From Pelagibius sp. Alg239-R121 (GTDB lineage Bacteria; Pseudomonadota; Alphaproteobacteria; Kiloniellales; Kiloniellaceae), in assembly GCF_947331435.1 (NCBI RefSeq), contig NZ_CAMZOF010000001.1, positions 248,001 through 312,000 of the forward strand: 64,000 nucleotides of DNA, in the 5' to 3' direction. Each line of letters starts with the position of its first letter. The first letter of the stretch is position 1. The notes under the pieces were generated by a model that saw nothing but the letters and a program-made list of their open reading frames with translations, had not been told where the DNA came from and did no database searches. This document shows positions 1 through 10,378 of the stretch, piece by piece. The translations under genes were made by a program, and so were the position numbers.

Positions 1-182
1 GGGGACAGGAAGGGCGCGATAAGGCCGGCAAGAACCATCAGAGCCAGCACGATGCCTGCAATCATCGCCGCCTTGTTTTTCCTGAATCGTGCCCAGATCA
101 GTTGTCCTTGGCTGGCCGTAAAGTATGCTTCCTTACGCTTTTGCTCTGAGAGCGATCCTGATTGAAGGCTTTGATCGGACAT
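1..182 (-). CDS. Peptide-type ABC transporter permease, DppC/OppC family (partial)
   Basis: This is the 5' end of a gene that runs off the left edge. About 60 residues are visible: a charged cytoplasmic leader followed by a hydrophobic segment ending near Ala-Pro-Phe. The pattern of a short N-terminal tail with the phrase FRKNKAAMIAG before the first membrane segment is typical of the DppC/OppC/GsiD permease. The start codon lies 4 bases beyond the stop of the DppB-like gene, so the two permeases are translationally linked and should form the inner-membrane heterodimer of one importer. Downstream ATPase genes would be expected outside the window. The family is firm; the substrate is unknown. 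Confidence 0.85.
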   Translation of the reverse strand, partial: MSDQSLQSGSLSEQKRKEAYFTASQGQLIWARFRKNKAAMIAGIVLALMVLAGLIAPFLS

Positions 183-186
183 TAAC

Positions 187-1197
187 CTAACCTCCCATCA
201 CGCTGCGGCGGACACGGGGATCGAGAACTGCCAGCAGCATGTCCGTTATGAAATTCAAAAAGACAATCGAGGCTGTCAGTATGAATATGATCGCGCCCGC
301 GAGCTGCTGATCATTCGATCGCGCCAGGGATTCGAGCAGTAGCGCACCCATCTCGGTAAGCGTGAGGATAACCGCGACGATCGGCAACTCGTTAAAGACC
401 CGATTAAGGTCAAAGCCGAGCGAATTGACGATCGGACCAAGAGCATGGCGAGCCGGATACCGCCACAGAAGCCGAGCGCCGGAAACACCGCGCGCTTTGG
501 CGGCGGTCACATAGAGTTTGCCGATTTCGTCCGACATCAGAGCGCGCACGGTCTGCAGAGCAAAGGCAGTTGCCGACCAACCGAGAATAAAGATCGGCAG
601 CCATGCCCGGGACAGAAAGTCGATCACCCGGTCATAAGACCAGGGGGCATCTCTGAATTCTTTGGAAAAAAGTCCGGTCAGGCTGTCGCCGAAGACTACG
701 GTCGAAAACAACATGATCATCAGGGCCAGCAAGAAGTTCGGCATGGCGAGGCCGAGGTAGGACACGAAACGGACAGCATTGTTGGCCGTTGCGCTGGTCG
801 AGGTAGCCGAAATCATGCCGAAAGGAATGGCAATCAAATAGGCAAAAAGAAGGGATGTAAAACAGATGCCTAGTGTCAGGAAAATCTTTTCGCCAAGCAG
901 TCTGTTGATGCTCAGGCGCAGGATACAACTTTCGCCGAAATCGCCCTTAAGAAACACGTTCCCGACCCAGCTGCCCCAACGAACAATGAAGGGACGGTCG
1001 AGCCCAAGTCGTTTTTCCTCGGCCGCGATATCTTCGACAGTGATCTGAGAGCCCTGTGTGTTCTTGAAGGCAAGGTAGCGTTCCGCACAGTTCCCGGGGA
1101 CCAGCTCCATCAGGCTAAAAACGATAAAGGAAACCAGCAGCAATGTGACGATTGCCAGGCCGAAACGGGTCGCTGCAAACTGAGCAAATTGAAACAC
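187..1197 (-). CDS. Peptide-type ABC transporter permease, DppB/OppB family
   Basis: The 336-residue inner-membrane protein starts with a hydrophobic segment and a short periplasmic loop (ELVPGN), as DppB/OppB proteins do. Its EAA-type coupling loop is recognisable in the second half (YVTAAKARGVSGARLLWRYP), where it contacts the ATPase. It sits between the substrate-binding protein gene upstream and the DppC-like permease downstream, all read leftwards. Family assignment is clear. The cargo is not known, but the position directly behind phnW-phnA-phnY suggests a phosphonate-containing substrate or phosphonopeptide rather than an ordinary peptide; that link is inference. Confidence 0.88.
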   Translation of the reverse strand: MFQFAQFAATRFGLAIVTLLLVSFIVFSLMELVPGNCAERYLAFKNTQGSQITVEDIAAEEKRLGLDRPFIVRWGSWVGNVFLKGDFGESCILRLSINRLLGEKIFLTLGICFTSLLFAYLIAIPFGMISATSTSATANNAVRFVSYLGLAMPNFLLALMIMLFSTVVFGDSLTGLFSKEFRDAPWSYDRVIDFLSRAWLPIFILGWSATAFALQTVRALMSDEIGKLYVTAAKARGVSGARLLWRYPARHALGPIVNSLGFDLNRVFNELPIVAVILTLTEMGALLLESLARSNDQQLAGAIIFILTASIVFLNFITDMLLAVLDPRVRRSVMGG

Positions 1198-1282
1198 TAG
1201 ACTCCCCCCAATAAAGCCGACTCTTATTTTGGCTCAACGACCCCTGCGCAAGAGGAGAATTGCCAAAGAATCAGAAAGCAGC

Positions 1283-1318
1283 AAAAGGAGGCTGACCCTG
1301 ATTCGGGCACAGCCTCCT
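1283..1318 (-). terminator. Hairpin between binding-protein and permease genes
   Basis: A 9-bp perfect inverted repeat (AGGAGGCTG / CAGCCTCCT) at 1286-1294 and 1310-1318, with a further 3-bp stem inside the loop, is followed on the minus strand by four T residues. It lies after the binding-protein stop codon and before the permease start. Such hairpins commonly stabilise the abundant binding-protein mRNA and reduce read-through to the permease. The T tract is short, so partial termination is more likely than full termination. Confidence 0.6.
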
Positions 1319-1343
1319 GTATTTGCTCGCTAACCGTTCATCA

Positions 1344-3428
1344 TTATTCGGCCAGGAACCACTGCTGCGGGCGGTATGGGTAAGTCCGGTAATACTCGTA
1401 AGAAGCCGTCTTGAAGGGAACGAAATTCTTCAGAGCATTGCGGTGAAAAATCGGATCGACTGCATGCACTGTTCCGATCATCACCAGGTTACCAGTCAGA
1501 TTCTCAACTAGCCGAGCGCCGATCTCGTTAGATGCATCACTGCCCACCGTTGCGGACTGGAAAGCGTCGATGTCGTCTTTCATGTCGTAGACCCATTTCG
1601 GGGGTTCGACACCCGATTTACCTTCCGTATCGATGTACTCGGCCCAGAGCATACCCGTACGGTGATTGAAGTAATCGCCGAATGGCGCAACAAAGCTCTC
1701 GTTAAGGCCCAGAACGTAGGCCAACGGCAGGCCCATTTCCCACGCACCGATGTCAAGTTGGTTCGACGACTGAGCCGAGCGGTACTCATCCGGCGTCACT
1801 TCTTTCGACGTCGTCTTAACGCCAACATCCGACCAATGCTGTGCGACCAACTCAACAACCTGGCTGGCTACACCCTGCGTGGCGAACTGAATGTTAAGCA
1901 CCAGCTTGTCACCGTTCGGCAAGTCCCGGAATCCGTCGTTGTCCTTATCGACCAAGCCGATCTCGTCGAGTTTCTTTTTCGCCCCGTCCGGATCGAAAGC
2001 AACGAAATGCTGTTCCCACTTGGGATCGACGAAGTCAGGTGACGGTGAGAAACCGGTGTACTGTTTCGGCGTGCCCAACTCAAAGAACGCAACCTCGTTG
2101 ATCTCGTCACGATTGATCGCCGATGACATCGCTTCGCGGAATTTGAGATCCCCGAAAACCTTGCGCTTTTCCATGTCGTCGGAGGTCAGGTTGAAAGAGA
2201 AGACCGGCATGGAAATGGTCGGCTTCAGGTCGATGGTGTAGTCGCCCTTTTCCTGACCGTCCATCAACATCGGTGCGGAAGGCAGTCGCAGCGACTGGGC
2301 TTTGTAGTCAACTTCCGCATTAACGAGCTTCAGCAAACGAACTTCGTTTTCGTTGATGTAGACTTCATCTTGCTCATTGATGTAGGGCAGCTGGTTGCCC
2401 GCGGTATCCACCATGTGGAAATAAGGATTGGCAACGAGGTGCCGTCCCTCGGTGGTATCGCTGATGGTAATGTGGCTTTCGAGCGTCGGCACGACTGCTT
2501 TTGGCATATTGCCGACCTGGTCGGGCTTCGACAGAAGCGGCGACGGTGTGTCGGTCCAGTCGGAATTGCCGAAATACGCTGCAATGACCTCATAACCGTT
2601 CTCGAAACCCAACGCCTTGGCTTTTTCGTCAGCATCTGCCGAGATATCCGGATGATACTGGCCGAGGAAGTGTTTCGGCTGAAAGCCCTGCGCATAGGAC
2701 GTTGCAAAGTGAGCCAGAAGACCCGGCTTGGGGGCCGGCAGATTAAAGCGCACGGTCTGCGGGTCGATCACCTCGACCGTCATGCGCTCTCCCGCAACCA
2801 ACACATAGTCTTTCGGCTTTTCGATAACCTTTGGATCGAGTGACAGGTTATCGTACCAAAACTTAACATCTTCGGCGGTAAAGGGCGCACCATCGGACCA
2901 TTTATGCCCTTTGCGCAGATGAAACGTGAGCTGGGTGAAATCGTCGTTCCATTCCCAGTCCTTTGCGACATTCGGCACGATTGTCGTCAAGTCATCCGCG
3001 TAACGCACCAGATTCACATGCCGGACAGATAGAAAGTCGGATGTTCCGGCTTCTGTCGCATTGGAGAGTACGTCCAGTGTTCCACCGTATTTGCCCACTT
3101 CAGCGTAAGGAACAACCACCAGGGGCTCTTCCGGCAAGCGCTCGGCCAGCGATGGCAGATCCGGATTCCCTTTGATCTTGCCGTTCAGGTCCGCACTTGC
3201 AGGATTTCCGGCAAATTCGAGCTCGCAGCTGGCCAAAGATTGAAATTCGGCAAGTTCATACTGCTGCGGATTGGCGCCTGCCTTCACGCCTTTCATGTCT
3301 GCGATCGTTACTGCAGGGCAAGCGGCCTCAGCGCTGCCGGAGACAGCGATTGAAGCGGCGCCTGCAAGCCCGCCCGCAAGGGCGACGGCTGCAACACCGT
3401 TCACATATTTGGATACGTTGATCTTCAT
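1344..3428 (-). CDS. ABC transporter substrate-binding protein, SBP_bac_5 (oligopeptide) family
   Basis: The 694-residue exported protein has a signal peptide of about 35 residues (basic start, Ala-rich core, cleavage near AEA-A). No convincing lipobox precedes Cys37, so a soluble periplasmic protein is more likely than a lipoprotein. The body carries the family-5 pattern: a GKYGGTLDVLS start of domain I, then LRKGHKWSDGAPFTAEDVKFWYD. It is longer than the usual 500-550 residues and resembles the large subclass of this family. It should deliver a ligand to the two permeases that follow. It lies 179 bp downstream of phnY in the same direction, so it may have its own promoter. Ligand unknown. 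Confidence 0.88.
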   Translation of the reverse strand: MKINVSKYVNGVAAVALAGGLAGAASIAVSGSAEAACPAVTIADMKGVKAGANPQQYELAEFQSLASCELEFAGNPASADLNGKIKGNPDLPSLAERLPEEPLVVVPYAEVGKYGGTLDVLSNATEAGTSDFLSVRHVNLVRYADDLTTIVPNVAKDWEWNDDFTQLTFHLRKGHKWSDGAPFTAEDVKFWYDNLSLDPKVIEKPKDYVLVAGERMTVEVIDPQTVRFNLPAPKPGLLAHFATSYAQGFQPKHFLGQYHPDISADADEKAKALGFENGYEVIAAYFGNSDWTDTPSPLLSKPDQVGNMPKAVVPTLESHITISDTTEGRHLVANPYFHMVDTAGNQLPYINEQDEVYINENEVRLLKLVNAEVDYKAQSLRLPSAPMLMDGQEKGDYTIDLKPTISMPVFSFNLTSDDMEKRKVFGDLKFREAMSSAINRDEINEVAFFELGTPKQYTGFSPSPDFVDPKWEQHFVAFDPDGAKKKLDEIGLVDKDNDGFRDLPNGDKLVLNIQFATQGVASQVVELVAQHWSDVGVKTTSKEVTPDEYRSAQSSNQLDIGAWEMGLPLAYVLGLNESFVAPFGDYFNHRTGMLWAEYIDTEGKSGVEPPKWVYDMKDDIDAFQSATVGSDASNEIGARLVENLTGNLVMIGTVHAVDPIFHRNALKNFVPFKTASYEYYRTYPYRPQQWFLAE

Positions 3429-3471
3429 TTTTTACTTCCCTGTCCGTTTGACGATTTGAGTATTTCCGTCG

Positions 3472-3488
3472 TGGGGGTATGTCCCCCA
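3472..3488 (-). other. GC hairpin in the leader of the binding-protein gene
   Basis: GGGGG and CCCCC separated by five bases form a short strong stem about 45 bases upstream of the binding-protein start, in the phnY-SBP gap. No T run follows on the minus strand, so it is not a standard terminator. It could limit read-through from phnY or stabilise the transcript 5' end. Confidence 0.3.
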
Positions 3489-3607
3489 TTCTCAGGATAT
3501 ACGGAAATTACGCTTATTCTCTATAGCCTTGGTTCGGTGATCGTTGAACTCCTTTTCGCCACATCTGATCCTACTCCCCTTATCCTTGTCCTGTCAGGCG
3601 AACCGCG

Positions 3608-5071
3608 TCAAGCAGGCCAGGGCAGTGAGTAGGTTTTGATGTTCGAGAAACTCTTCATGGCTTCAAGCACGCCCTCTTTATAGCCGAGCCCCGAATCCTT
3701 GATCCCGCCAAAAGGCGACATCTCGATCCGATATCCCGGCACTTCCCAGATATTCACCGTACCGACAACCAGGCCATTCACAAAGTTCGTTATGCGGTCG
3801 AGCTGATTGGTGCAAACACCAGCAGAAAGCCCAAATGCCGTCGAATTTGAGATCCGCATAACCTCGGCATCGTCGTTCGGAACCCGGACGATCGGAATGA
3901 CTGGTCCAAAGGTCTCTTCAAGCACCAGTTCCGATGTGTGATCGACCTTGTCGATGACGATCGGCGGCAACAATGCGCCCTGGCGTCCCGGATTGTACAG
4001 GATTTCCGCCCCAGCTTCGGCTGCTTTGTGAACCCGGGCCTCAAAAAGTGCCGCGGCCTCCTCATGCACCACCGTACCCAGATCCGTCTTGGGATCGAAT
4101 GGGTCGCCAAACACGATCTTCCGGGCTCTTTCCTCAACCAGCGGCACAAAGCGTTCGGCGACATCCTGCTGAACCAGGATCCGTTTGACCGCTGTGCAGC
4201 GTTGACCGGAGTTCTTCGTCGCACCAGCCACTGCCAGATCTGCGGCCTTGGCCAGATCATCGTCCGAAAGGTCATTCAGGATGATCAGCGGATCGTTGCC
4301 GCCCAACTCCAACACCGTCCGCCGATAACCGGCCCGGTTTGCGATCAGCTTGCCGACCGGAACGCCGCCGGTAAAGGTGATCAGCTCGATGTTGTCGTTA
4401 GTAATGAATTCATCACCCAAATCCTCTGGCATGCCGGTGACGACCGACAGCATTTCCGGCGGCAGGCCGGCTTCGTAGAGGATATCCGCCAAGATCAGTG
4501 CCGTCATGGGGGTAAGGTCAGTCGGCTTGCAGACGATACAGTTGTTGGTCGCCACCGCCGGTGCAATCTTGTGCGAGATCATGTTCAGCGGATGATTGAA
4601 GGGCGTGATCGCACTGATTGCCTTGAGGGGCTCGCGCATGGTGTAGATCCGACGGGCCTTGCCTTGCGGGCTAACGTCGCAGGAGAAGATTTCGCCGTCG
4701 TCGCGAATGCAGAGCTGTGCCGTTAGAGTGTAAACGTCGAAGGCCCGGCCCACTTCGTAGAGCGAATCCTTTTTGGAGAGACCGAGTTCCAGGGAAATCA
4801 GGTCCGAGATCTCATCGCGCCGGGAGTTGATAATCTCTGCCGTGCGGAACAGGATCTGCTGACGCTCATAGCGGCTCAGCGTCGGTTTATAATCGCCGGC
4901 GATCTGAAAAGCCTCGCGCGCGTGCGCAGCCGTGCCACGTGGGACCGTTCCAATCACCTGATTGGTGTAGGGGTAGCGTACCTCGATCACGCCTTCGGCG
5001 TCGACCTTGCGGCCTGCAATGCGCATGGGCTCGTGCCGCGGTTTACCCGCCAAATCTTCCGCTAAACTCAT
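3608..5071 (-). CDS. phnY: Phosphonoacetaldehyde dehydrogenase
   Basis: The 487-residue aldehyde dehydrogenase oxidises phosphonoacetaldehyde to phosphonoacetate with NAD. The ALDH catalytic Cys292 lies in NSGQRCTAV, the general base Glu256 in LELGGND, and the oxyanion Asn159 in TPFNHPLN. Full length and the neighbouring phnA and phnW genes point to PhnY as described in Sinorhizobium meliloti rather than a general ALDH. It is the middle step of AEP breakdown. The start ATG is preceded by a purine-rich AGATGAGAGATG region on the minus strand. It follows phnA after a 74-bp gap and probably shares its transcript. This PhnY is unrelated to the 2-oxoglutarate dioxygenase PhnY* that partners PhnZ. 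Confidence 0.93.
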   Translation of the reverse strand: MSLAEDLAGKPRHEPMRIAGRKVDAEGVIEVRYPYTNQVIGTVPRGTAAHAREAFQIAGDYKPTLSRYERQQILFRTAEIINSRRDEISDLISLELGLSKKDSLYEVGRAFDVYTLTAQLCIRDDGEIFSCDVSPQGKARRIYTMREPLKAISAITPFNHPLNMISHKIAPAVATNNCIVCKPTDLTPMTALILADILYEAGLPPEMLSVVTGMPEDLGDEFITNDNIELITFTGGVPVGKLIANRAGYRRTVLELGGNDPLIILNDLSDDDLAKAADLAVAGATKNSGQRCTAVKRILVQQDVAERFVPLVEERARKIVFGDPFDPKTDLGTVVHEEAAALFEARVHKAAEAGAEILYNPGRQGALLPPIVIDKVDHTSELVLEETFGPVIPIVRVPNDDAEVMRISNSTAFGLSAGVCTNQLDRITNFVNGLVVGTVNIWEVPGYRIEMSPFGGIKDSGLGYKEGVLEAMKSFSNIKTYSLPWPA

Positions 5072-5145
5072 CTCTCATCTTCCTAATTCATGCGGCAAAA
5101 CATCCACCGCTAAGTACCAACAACTGATTCTTTTCGCCTGCAGCG

Positions 5146-6405
<1,260 letters not shown>

Positions 6406-6446
6406 TTAGTCCTCAAATACTTAGTTTTGCAACGGCAGTGCGAACC

Positions 6447-7625
6447 CTACTCCGCAGCCGTTGTCGTCCGACGCGGCGAAGCATCGCGCACATTCAGCTC
6501 TGCGAGCACCTCGCGCACAGCGCAGAGAAGCCCAGTGATATCTTGCTCTTCAAGAGCGCCGATGGTCCCAACCCGGAAGGTCGGGGCCGCTGTCAGCTTG
6601 CCCGGATAGATGACGAAGCCTCGTTTCGCCAAAAGGTCGTAAAACGCTTGAAAGGTGAAGTTTGGGTCGTTTGGCTCAATAAAAGTGGTGATAATCGGTG
6701 ACTGGATCTCATCGGACAACAGCGTTTCAAACCCGATCGCGCGCATGCCATCGACTAAGACGCGGTGATTTTGCGCGTAACGGCCACCCCGGCCCTCGAC
6801 ACCACCCTCGGCAGCATGTTCGCGGATAGCTTCGACCAATGCTGCCGCCGAGTGAGTCGGTGGCGTAAAGCGCCAGCGGCCGGATTTTTCCAGATAGACC
6901 CACTGGTCGTGCAGATCAAGCGACAGGGAGTGTGCGTTGCCTGCCGACGCTTCCAAGGTGCTCCTGCGCAGTACGGCAAAACCCATACCAGGCACGCCCT
7001 GAATGCACTTGTTTGCAGACGAAACCATTCCGTCGCAGGGTAGGTCACAGACATTGAGCGGCAGGGCGGCAAAGGAGCTCATTGCGTCCACAAGCAACGA
7101 GCGGCCGTGGCGTGCTGTCACTTCTGAAATGGCGGTCAAAGGATTGAGGACGCCGCTGGTGGTTTCGCAATGTACCGCAGCCACGTGGCTAATCGTCTTG
7201 TCGCCGATCAAGGCTTGTTCGAGCGCGGCGACATCGTAGACGTCGGTCTCGGCGGTCTTCAGTACCGTACAGCGGCGTCCCATCACTCGAAGCGTCTTGA
7301 CGATCCGGTCACCGTAAGCCCCATTGACCAGGACAGCGCAGTGACCGTCGCGGGGCACCATAGTACCTAACATTGCCTCGACGACGAAGGTGCCGCTGCC
7401 CTGCATCGGTACACAGACGAACTCGCTGCCACCCCCCGCAAGGTCAACAAGACTGCGACAAATTTCTGCCGTCAGATCGATGAAAGGCTGGTCCCAAGAG
7501 CCCCAGTCGCGCTGCATTGCCGCCTTCACCTTTTTTGACGTGGTCAAAGGCCCCGGCGTCAGCAGGAATTCGTGGTTTTCGCCGGTCCGGCCGGCGCGCT
7601 CCAGAACATTGTAATCAGCAGACAT
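6447..7625 (-). CDS. phnW: 2-aminoethylphosphonate:pyruvate transaminase
   Basis: This PLP enzyme moves the amino group of 2-aminoethylphosphonate to pyruvate, giving phosphonoacetaldehyde and alanine. PhnW hallmarks are LLTPGPLTTSKKVK near the start, GSWDQPF, and the PLP-lysine segment SSANKCIQGVPG. I chose the inner ATG (392 residues) because GGGGAAG lies 8 bases before it; an upstream in-frame ATG would add 18 residues with no support. It is the first gene of phnW-phnA-phnY and is divergent from a LysR gene about 100 bp away, the usual arrangement for an AEP-responsive activator. Confidence 0.94.
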   Translation of the reverse strand: MSADYNVLERAGRTGENHEFLLTPGPLTTSKKVKAAMQRDWGSWDQPFIDLTAEICRSLVDLAGGGSEFVCVPMQGSGTFVVEAMLGTMVPRDGHCAVLVNGAYGDRIVKTLRVMGRRCTVLKTAETDVYDVAALEQALIGDKTISHVAAVHCETTSGVLNPLTAISEVTARHGRSLLVDAMSSFAALPLNVCDLPCDGMVSSANKCIQGVPGMGFAVLRRSTLEASAGNAHSLSLDLHDQWVYLEKSGRWRFTPPTHSAAALVEAIREHAAEGGVEGRGGRYAQNHRVLVDGMRAIGFETLLSDEIQSPIITTFIEPNDPNFTFQAFYDLLAKRGFVIYPGKLTAAPTFRVGTIGALEEQDITGLLCAVREVLAELNVRDASPRRTTTAAE

Positions 7626-7726
7626 TTCGCTGCGCTTCCCCGCTTGGTTCACATCAAGTGTAGCGCGAGAATATGTCACGTTGATTTCATATGTAAAATC
7701 GATGTTTTCGATGTATATTATAGATT
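7626..7726. promoter_or_regulatory. Divergent phnW / LysR control region
   Basis: This 101-bp spacer between two divergent genes becomes AT-rich towards the LysR gene. It contains a near-palindrome around CATATG (TTTCATATGTAAA, 7686-7698) with the T-N11-A spacing of LysR boxes, and two close copies of CGATG near 7702-7714. A LysR-type protein would be expected to bind here and control phnW while repressing itself. The exact promoter elements cannot be assigned with confidence. Confidence 0.45.
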
Positions 7727-8590
7727 ATGTCTATTATTTATTCGCAAATTCGGGCGTTCCATGCGGTCGCCAGCCACGGCAGCTATACACGCGCGGCGGC
7801 AACGCTGAACGTGTCACAACCAACCCTGTCTTCGCAGGTCAAGGCGTTGGAGGAGATTTACGACGTGGCGCTGTTCATGCCGGCTGGTCGGGGCATTGAA
7901 ATCACACCGCTGGGCCGGCAGTTGCACGCCATAACGCAGCGACAATTCCGCCTGGAAGCTGAGGCAGAGCTTCTGTTGTCATCGACCCGCAGCCTGAAAG
8001 CCGGTTTCTTGAGAATCGGAGCGGATTCGCCCTATCACGCTCTCCCGCTGATCGCGCGCTACAAGGAACGCTATCCGGGTATCGAGATATCGATGAATTT
8101 TGGCAACTCCCGGGAGATACTTGCCGATCTTTTTGCGCGGCGAATCGATGTCGCGATGATCCCGCCACCACAAGACGATCCGCGCCTGATCTCCCGGCTC
8201 TTGCTGGCCGATCGGCTTGTCGCCTTTGTGCCGGTCACGCACAAATGGGCAAAGCGACAGGGCGTGACCCTCAAGCAGTTGGCTGGCGCCAGGGTGATTT
8301 TGCGGGAACAGGGCTCGACCACGCGGGCCGTCTTCGAAGCTGCGATTTCCGAAGCGAAGCTGGCCTTGCTGGATGTCTTCGAAATCGGCAGCCGCGAAGC
8401 CGTTCGTGCCGCGGTGGTTGAAGGCCTGGGCGTTGGCGTAGTCTCCGAGGCCGAACTGATCCTGGACGAAACCATCCACGTCCTGCCCATAATGGACGCC
8501 GATCTAAGGGTGCCCGAACTCCTGGTCTGTCTCACTGAATGTGCACCGCAACGGACAATCAAAGCCCTGTTCGATTTGATTGGGGATTAA
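7727..8590 (+). CDS. LysR-type regulator of AEP degradation
   Basis: The 287-residue protein has an N-terminal winged HTH (residues 3-62, with SYTRAAATLNVSQPTLSSQVKALE) and a LysR substrate-binding domain (about 90-285) starting LRIGADSPYHALPL. It is divergent from phnW, so it most likely senses AEP or a pathway intermediate and activates phnW-phnA-phnY. LysR proteins paired with phnWAY clusters are well established in Rhizobiales and Vibrio. Ligand and operator are inferred from position only. Confidence 0.9.
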   Translation: MSIIYSQIRAFHAVASHGSYTRAAATLNVSQPTLSSQVKALEEIYDVALFMPAGRGIEITPLGRQLHAITQRQFRLEAEAELLLSSTRSLKAGFLRIGADSPYHALPLIARYKERYPGIEISMNFGNSREILADLFARRIDVAMIPPPQDDPRLISRLLLADRLVAFVPVTHKWAKRQGVTLKQLAGARVILREQGSTTRAVFEAAISEAKLALLDVFEIGSREAVRAAVVEGLGVGVVSEAELILDETIHVLPIMDADLRVPELLVCLTECAPQRTIKALFDLIGD

Positions 8591-8664
8591 CCTCACTTAA
8601 GAGCATTAATCGAGTGCTTCTTCGGAACGGGACTTAGTAAGCAGCATTTATCGGTTTGAGGCAT

Positions 8665-9198
8665 CTACTTGCAGCCCACCACTGGTTTAAACATCCGTTT
8701 CACAATGCCGTCCCGACCGATGAAGGCGTGTTTGGCGGCTCCCAAGATGTGGAGTGCGATTAGAGGAGGGAAGAGGTGTCCCGAGATTTCGTGAAGCTCC
8801 TCCATGAACTCGTGCAAACCGCGACTGGCTCCCATCGGGGAAGGGATTGAGGCCAAGCCGAAAAAATCGAGCGGTCTACCCAGCGACCAGGGCAGGAGAT
8901 AGCCCGAGATGACCACGACGACAATCGCCACCAAAAAACCCCAGATCACGATTCGCGATGCAAGATTTAGAAGCGCTGCCTGATCCGGTTTTTCCGTCAT
9001 TCCGGAATAAAGGCGGTGCCAGACCCGCCACAGCAAAAAAAGTCCGGCAATTGCGCCGCCGCTGACATGAAGCATACGTTCTGTGCTGCCGCGTTCCCCC
9101 TCGTGCGTGAAGAACAGAGCAATGACCAGTAGGGCGGCAAACCAATGCGTGGCAATCGAAATTCGCGAATAGCCGTCAGTTCGCCGAGCACCTGTCAT
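8665..9198 (-). CDS. Cytochrome b561 family membrane protein
   Basis: The 177-residue protein has four predicted membrane segments and conserved histidines able to bind two b hemes: ATHWFA in helix 1, MLHVSG in helix 2, and LHEISGH plus LHILGAAKHAF in the C-terminal half. Bacterial b561 proteins pass electrons from ubiquinol, in some cases to superoxide. I chose ATG 9198 because GAGGAG precedes it by 8 bases; a GTG one codon earlier is possible. It lies alone between the LysR gene and phnC, divergent from phnC, and has no evident link to phosphonates. Confidence 0.85.
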   Translation of the reverse strand: MTGARRTDGYSRISIATHWFAALLVIALFFTHEGERGSTERMLHVSGGAIAGLFLLWRVWHRLYSGMTEKPDQAALLNLASRIVIWGFLVAIVVVVISGYLLPWSLGRPLDFFGLASIPSPMGASRGLHEFMEELHEISGHLFPPLIALHILGAAKHAFIGRDGIVKRMFKPVVGCK

Positions 9199-9388
9199 CA
9201 CATATACTCCTCTATTGCAATGCCATCCTATGCCCCGAAAATGCTTGCGTACAGGGGAGTGGTTTCGGATTTAGCTTCACTGCTTTCCCTGCTCCATCAC
9301 AGGCAAATTTAACAAAACCGAAAAGTTATTGTCATCTCTCCGTCAGGGCTTTCCGTCAGGCTGTTTCAAACAGAGACGGGAGTGGAAT

Positions 9389-10282
9389 ATGGAGCCAGCC
9401 ATTGAGGTCAATGGGCTGTCGAAGACCTTTCGGAAACATCGTGCGCTGAACAATGTCTCGCTGGCGGTCGACCGCGGCGAGATGGTGGCGCTGATTGGTG
9501 CGTCCGGTTCGGGGAAATCGACTTTGATACGTTTGATGTCCGGTCTGGAGCGCGGCGATCGCAGCGCAGATTCACCCCGACAAACAAGTAACAGACAAAC
9601 AAGTGACAGACAGACGAGTGGCGGACAGATCCAGGTACTGGGTTCCCCGGTTCAGAGCGGTGGAAGGCTGGATGGCAGTATCCGCAGTCTGCGTGCCCGG
9701 ATCGGGGTCATTTTTCAGCAGTTCAATCTGGTTGGCCGTCTGTCCTTACTGACCAACGTAGTCTTAGGGGTTTTGGGCCGCATTCCCGCCTGGCGCGGGA
9801 CCCTTGGCCTCTTTACCAGGGAAGAAAAACTCCAGGCTATGGAAGCCCTACGCCGCGTCGGCATGGACCAATACGCAAGTCAGCGAGCCTCAACTCTATC
9901 CGGCGGTCAGCAGCAGCGCGGCGCCATCGCCCGTGCGCTGATGCAAGAAGCCGAGGTGCTGTTGGCCGACGAACCTATCGCCTCGCTGGACCCGGAATCG
10001 GCCCGGCGCGTAATGGAGAATCTGGCACGTATCAATCGCGAGGACGGCATCACGATCGTAGTGTCTCTGCATCAGGTGTCCTACGCCATGCGGTACTGTC
10101 CCAGGACCGTAGCTCTGCGGGCAGGAGAAGTGGTTTACGACGGACCAAGCGAAGCACTGACGCCGACATTCCTTCGCGAACTCTACGGTGCCGACAGCGA
10201 AGAACTGGTGATGGACGAGACCCTCGGCACCGCCGTGCGTGACGTCGAATTGACACCTCTGCCAGTCGCCGTGGTCGCCTGA
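9389..10282 (+). CDS. phnC: Phosphonate ABC transporter ATP-binding protein
   Basis: The ATPase of the PhnCDE importer has Walker [10 protein letters not shown], signature [15 protein letters not shown], Walker [13 protein letters not shown] and a switch His in VSLHQV. The start ATG follows GGGAG by 7 bases; an in-frame GTG/ATG extension from 9329 adds 20 unsupported residues. Between Walker A and the Q-loop the protein carries an extra stretch coded by three tandem 15-bp units (9578-9622), giving [10 protein letters not shown] and RQTSG at residues 64-78. The usual family runs directly from LERGD-type sequence into the GG-I-V-G strand, so this is an insertion in a surface loop. First gene of phnC-D-E-N. 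Confidence 0.93.
   Translation: MEPAIEVNGLSKTFRKHRALNNVSLAVDRGEMVALIGASGSGKSTLIRLMSGLERGDRSADSPRQTSNRQTSDRQTSGGQIQVLGSPVQSGGRLDGSIRSLRARIGVIFQQFNLVGRLSLLTNVVLGVLGRIPAWRGTLGLFTREEKLQAMEALRRVGMDQYASQRASTLSGGQQQRGAIARALMQEAEVLLADEPIASLDPESARRVMENLARINREDGITIVVSLHQVSYAMRYCPRTVALRAGEVVYDGPSEALTPTFLRELYGADSEELVMDETLGTAVRDVELTPLPVAVVA
9578..9622 (+). repeat. Three tandem 15-bp repeats inside phnC
   Basis: Three in-frame units of 15 bp begin at 9578, 9593 and 9608, each coding Arg-Gln-Thr-Ser plus a variable residue (Asn, Asp, Gly). Units one and two differ at only three of 15 bases. The repeat preserves the reading frame and adds a polar loop. Confidence 0.85.
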
Positions 10283-10378
10283 CGAGAGCTTTCGTCTTTG
10301 CACGCGCAATAACCCAAGCACCGAAACAACCGATAAATCCGCATTACTTTTTAATACTGCACAACGAGGAGAAGCCTA

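Noticed and set aside
445-873. 142-codon plus-strand frame across the DppB-like gene
   Set aside because: It is a shadow of the permease gene on the opposite strand with His/Gln/Arg-rich composition and no family pattern.
9329-9388. N-terminal extension of phnC
   Set aside because: No ribosome site and no similarity; ATG 9389 has GGGAG at good spacing.
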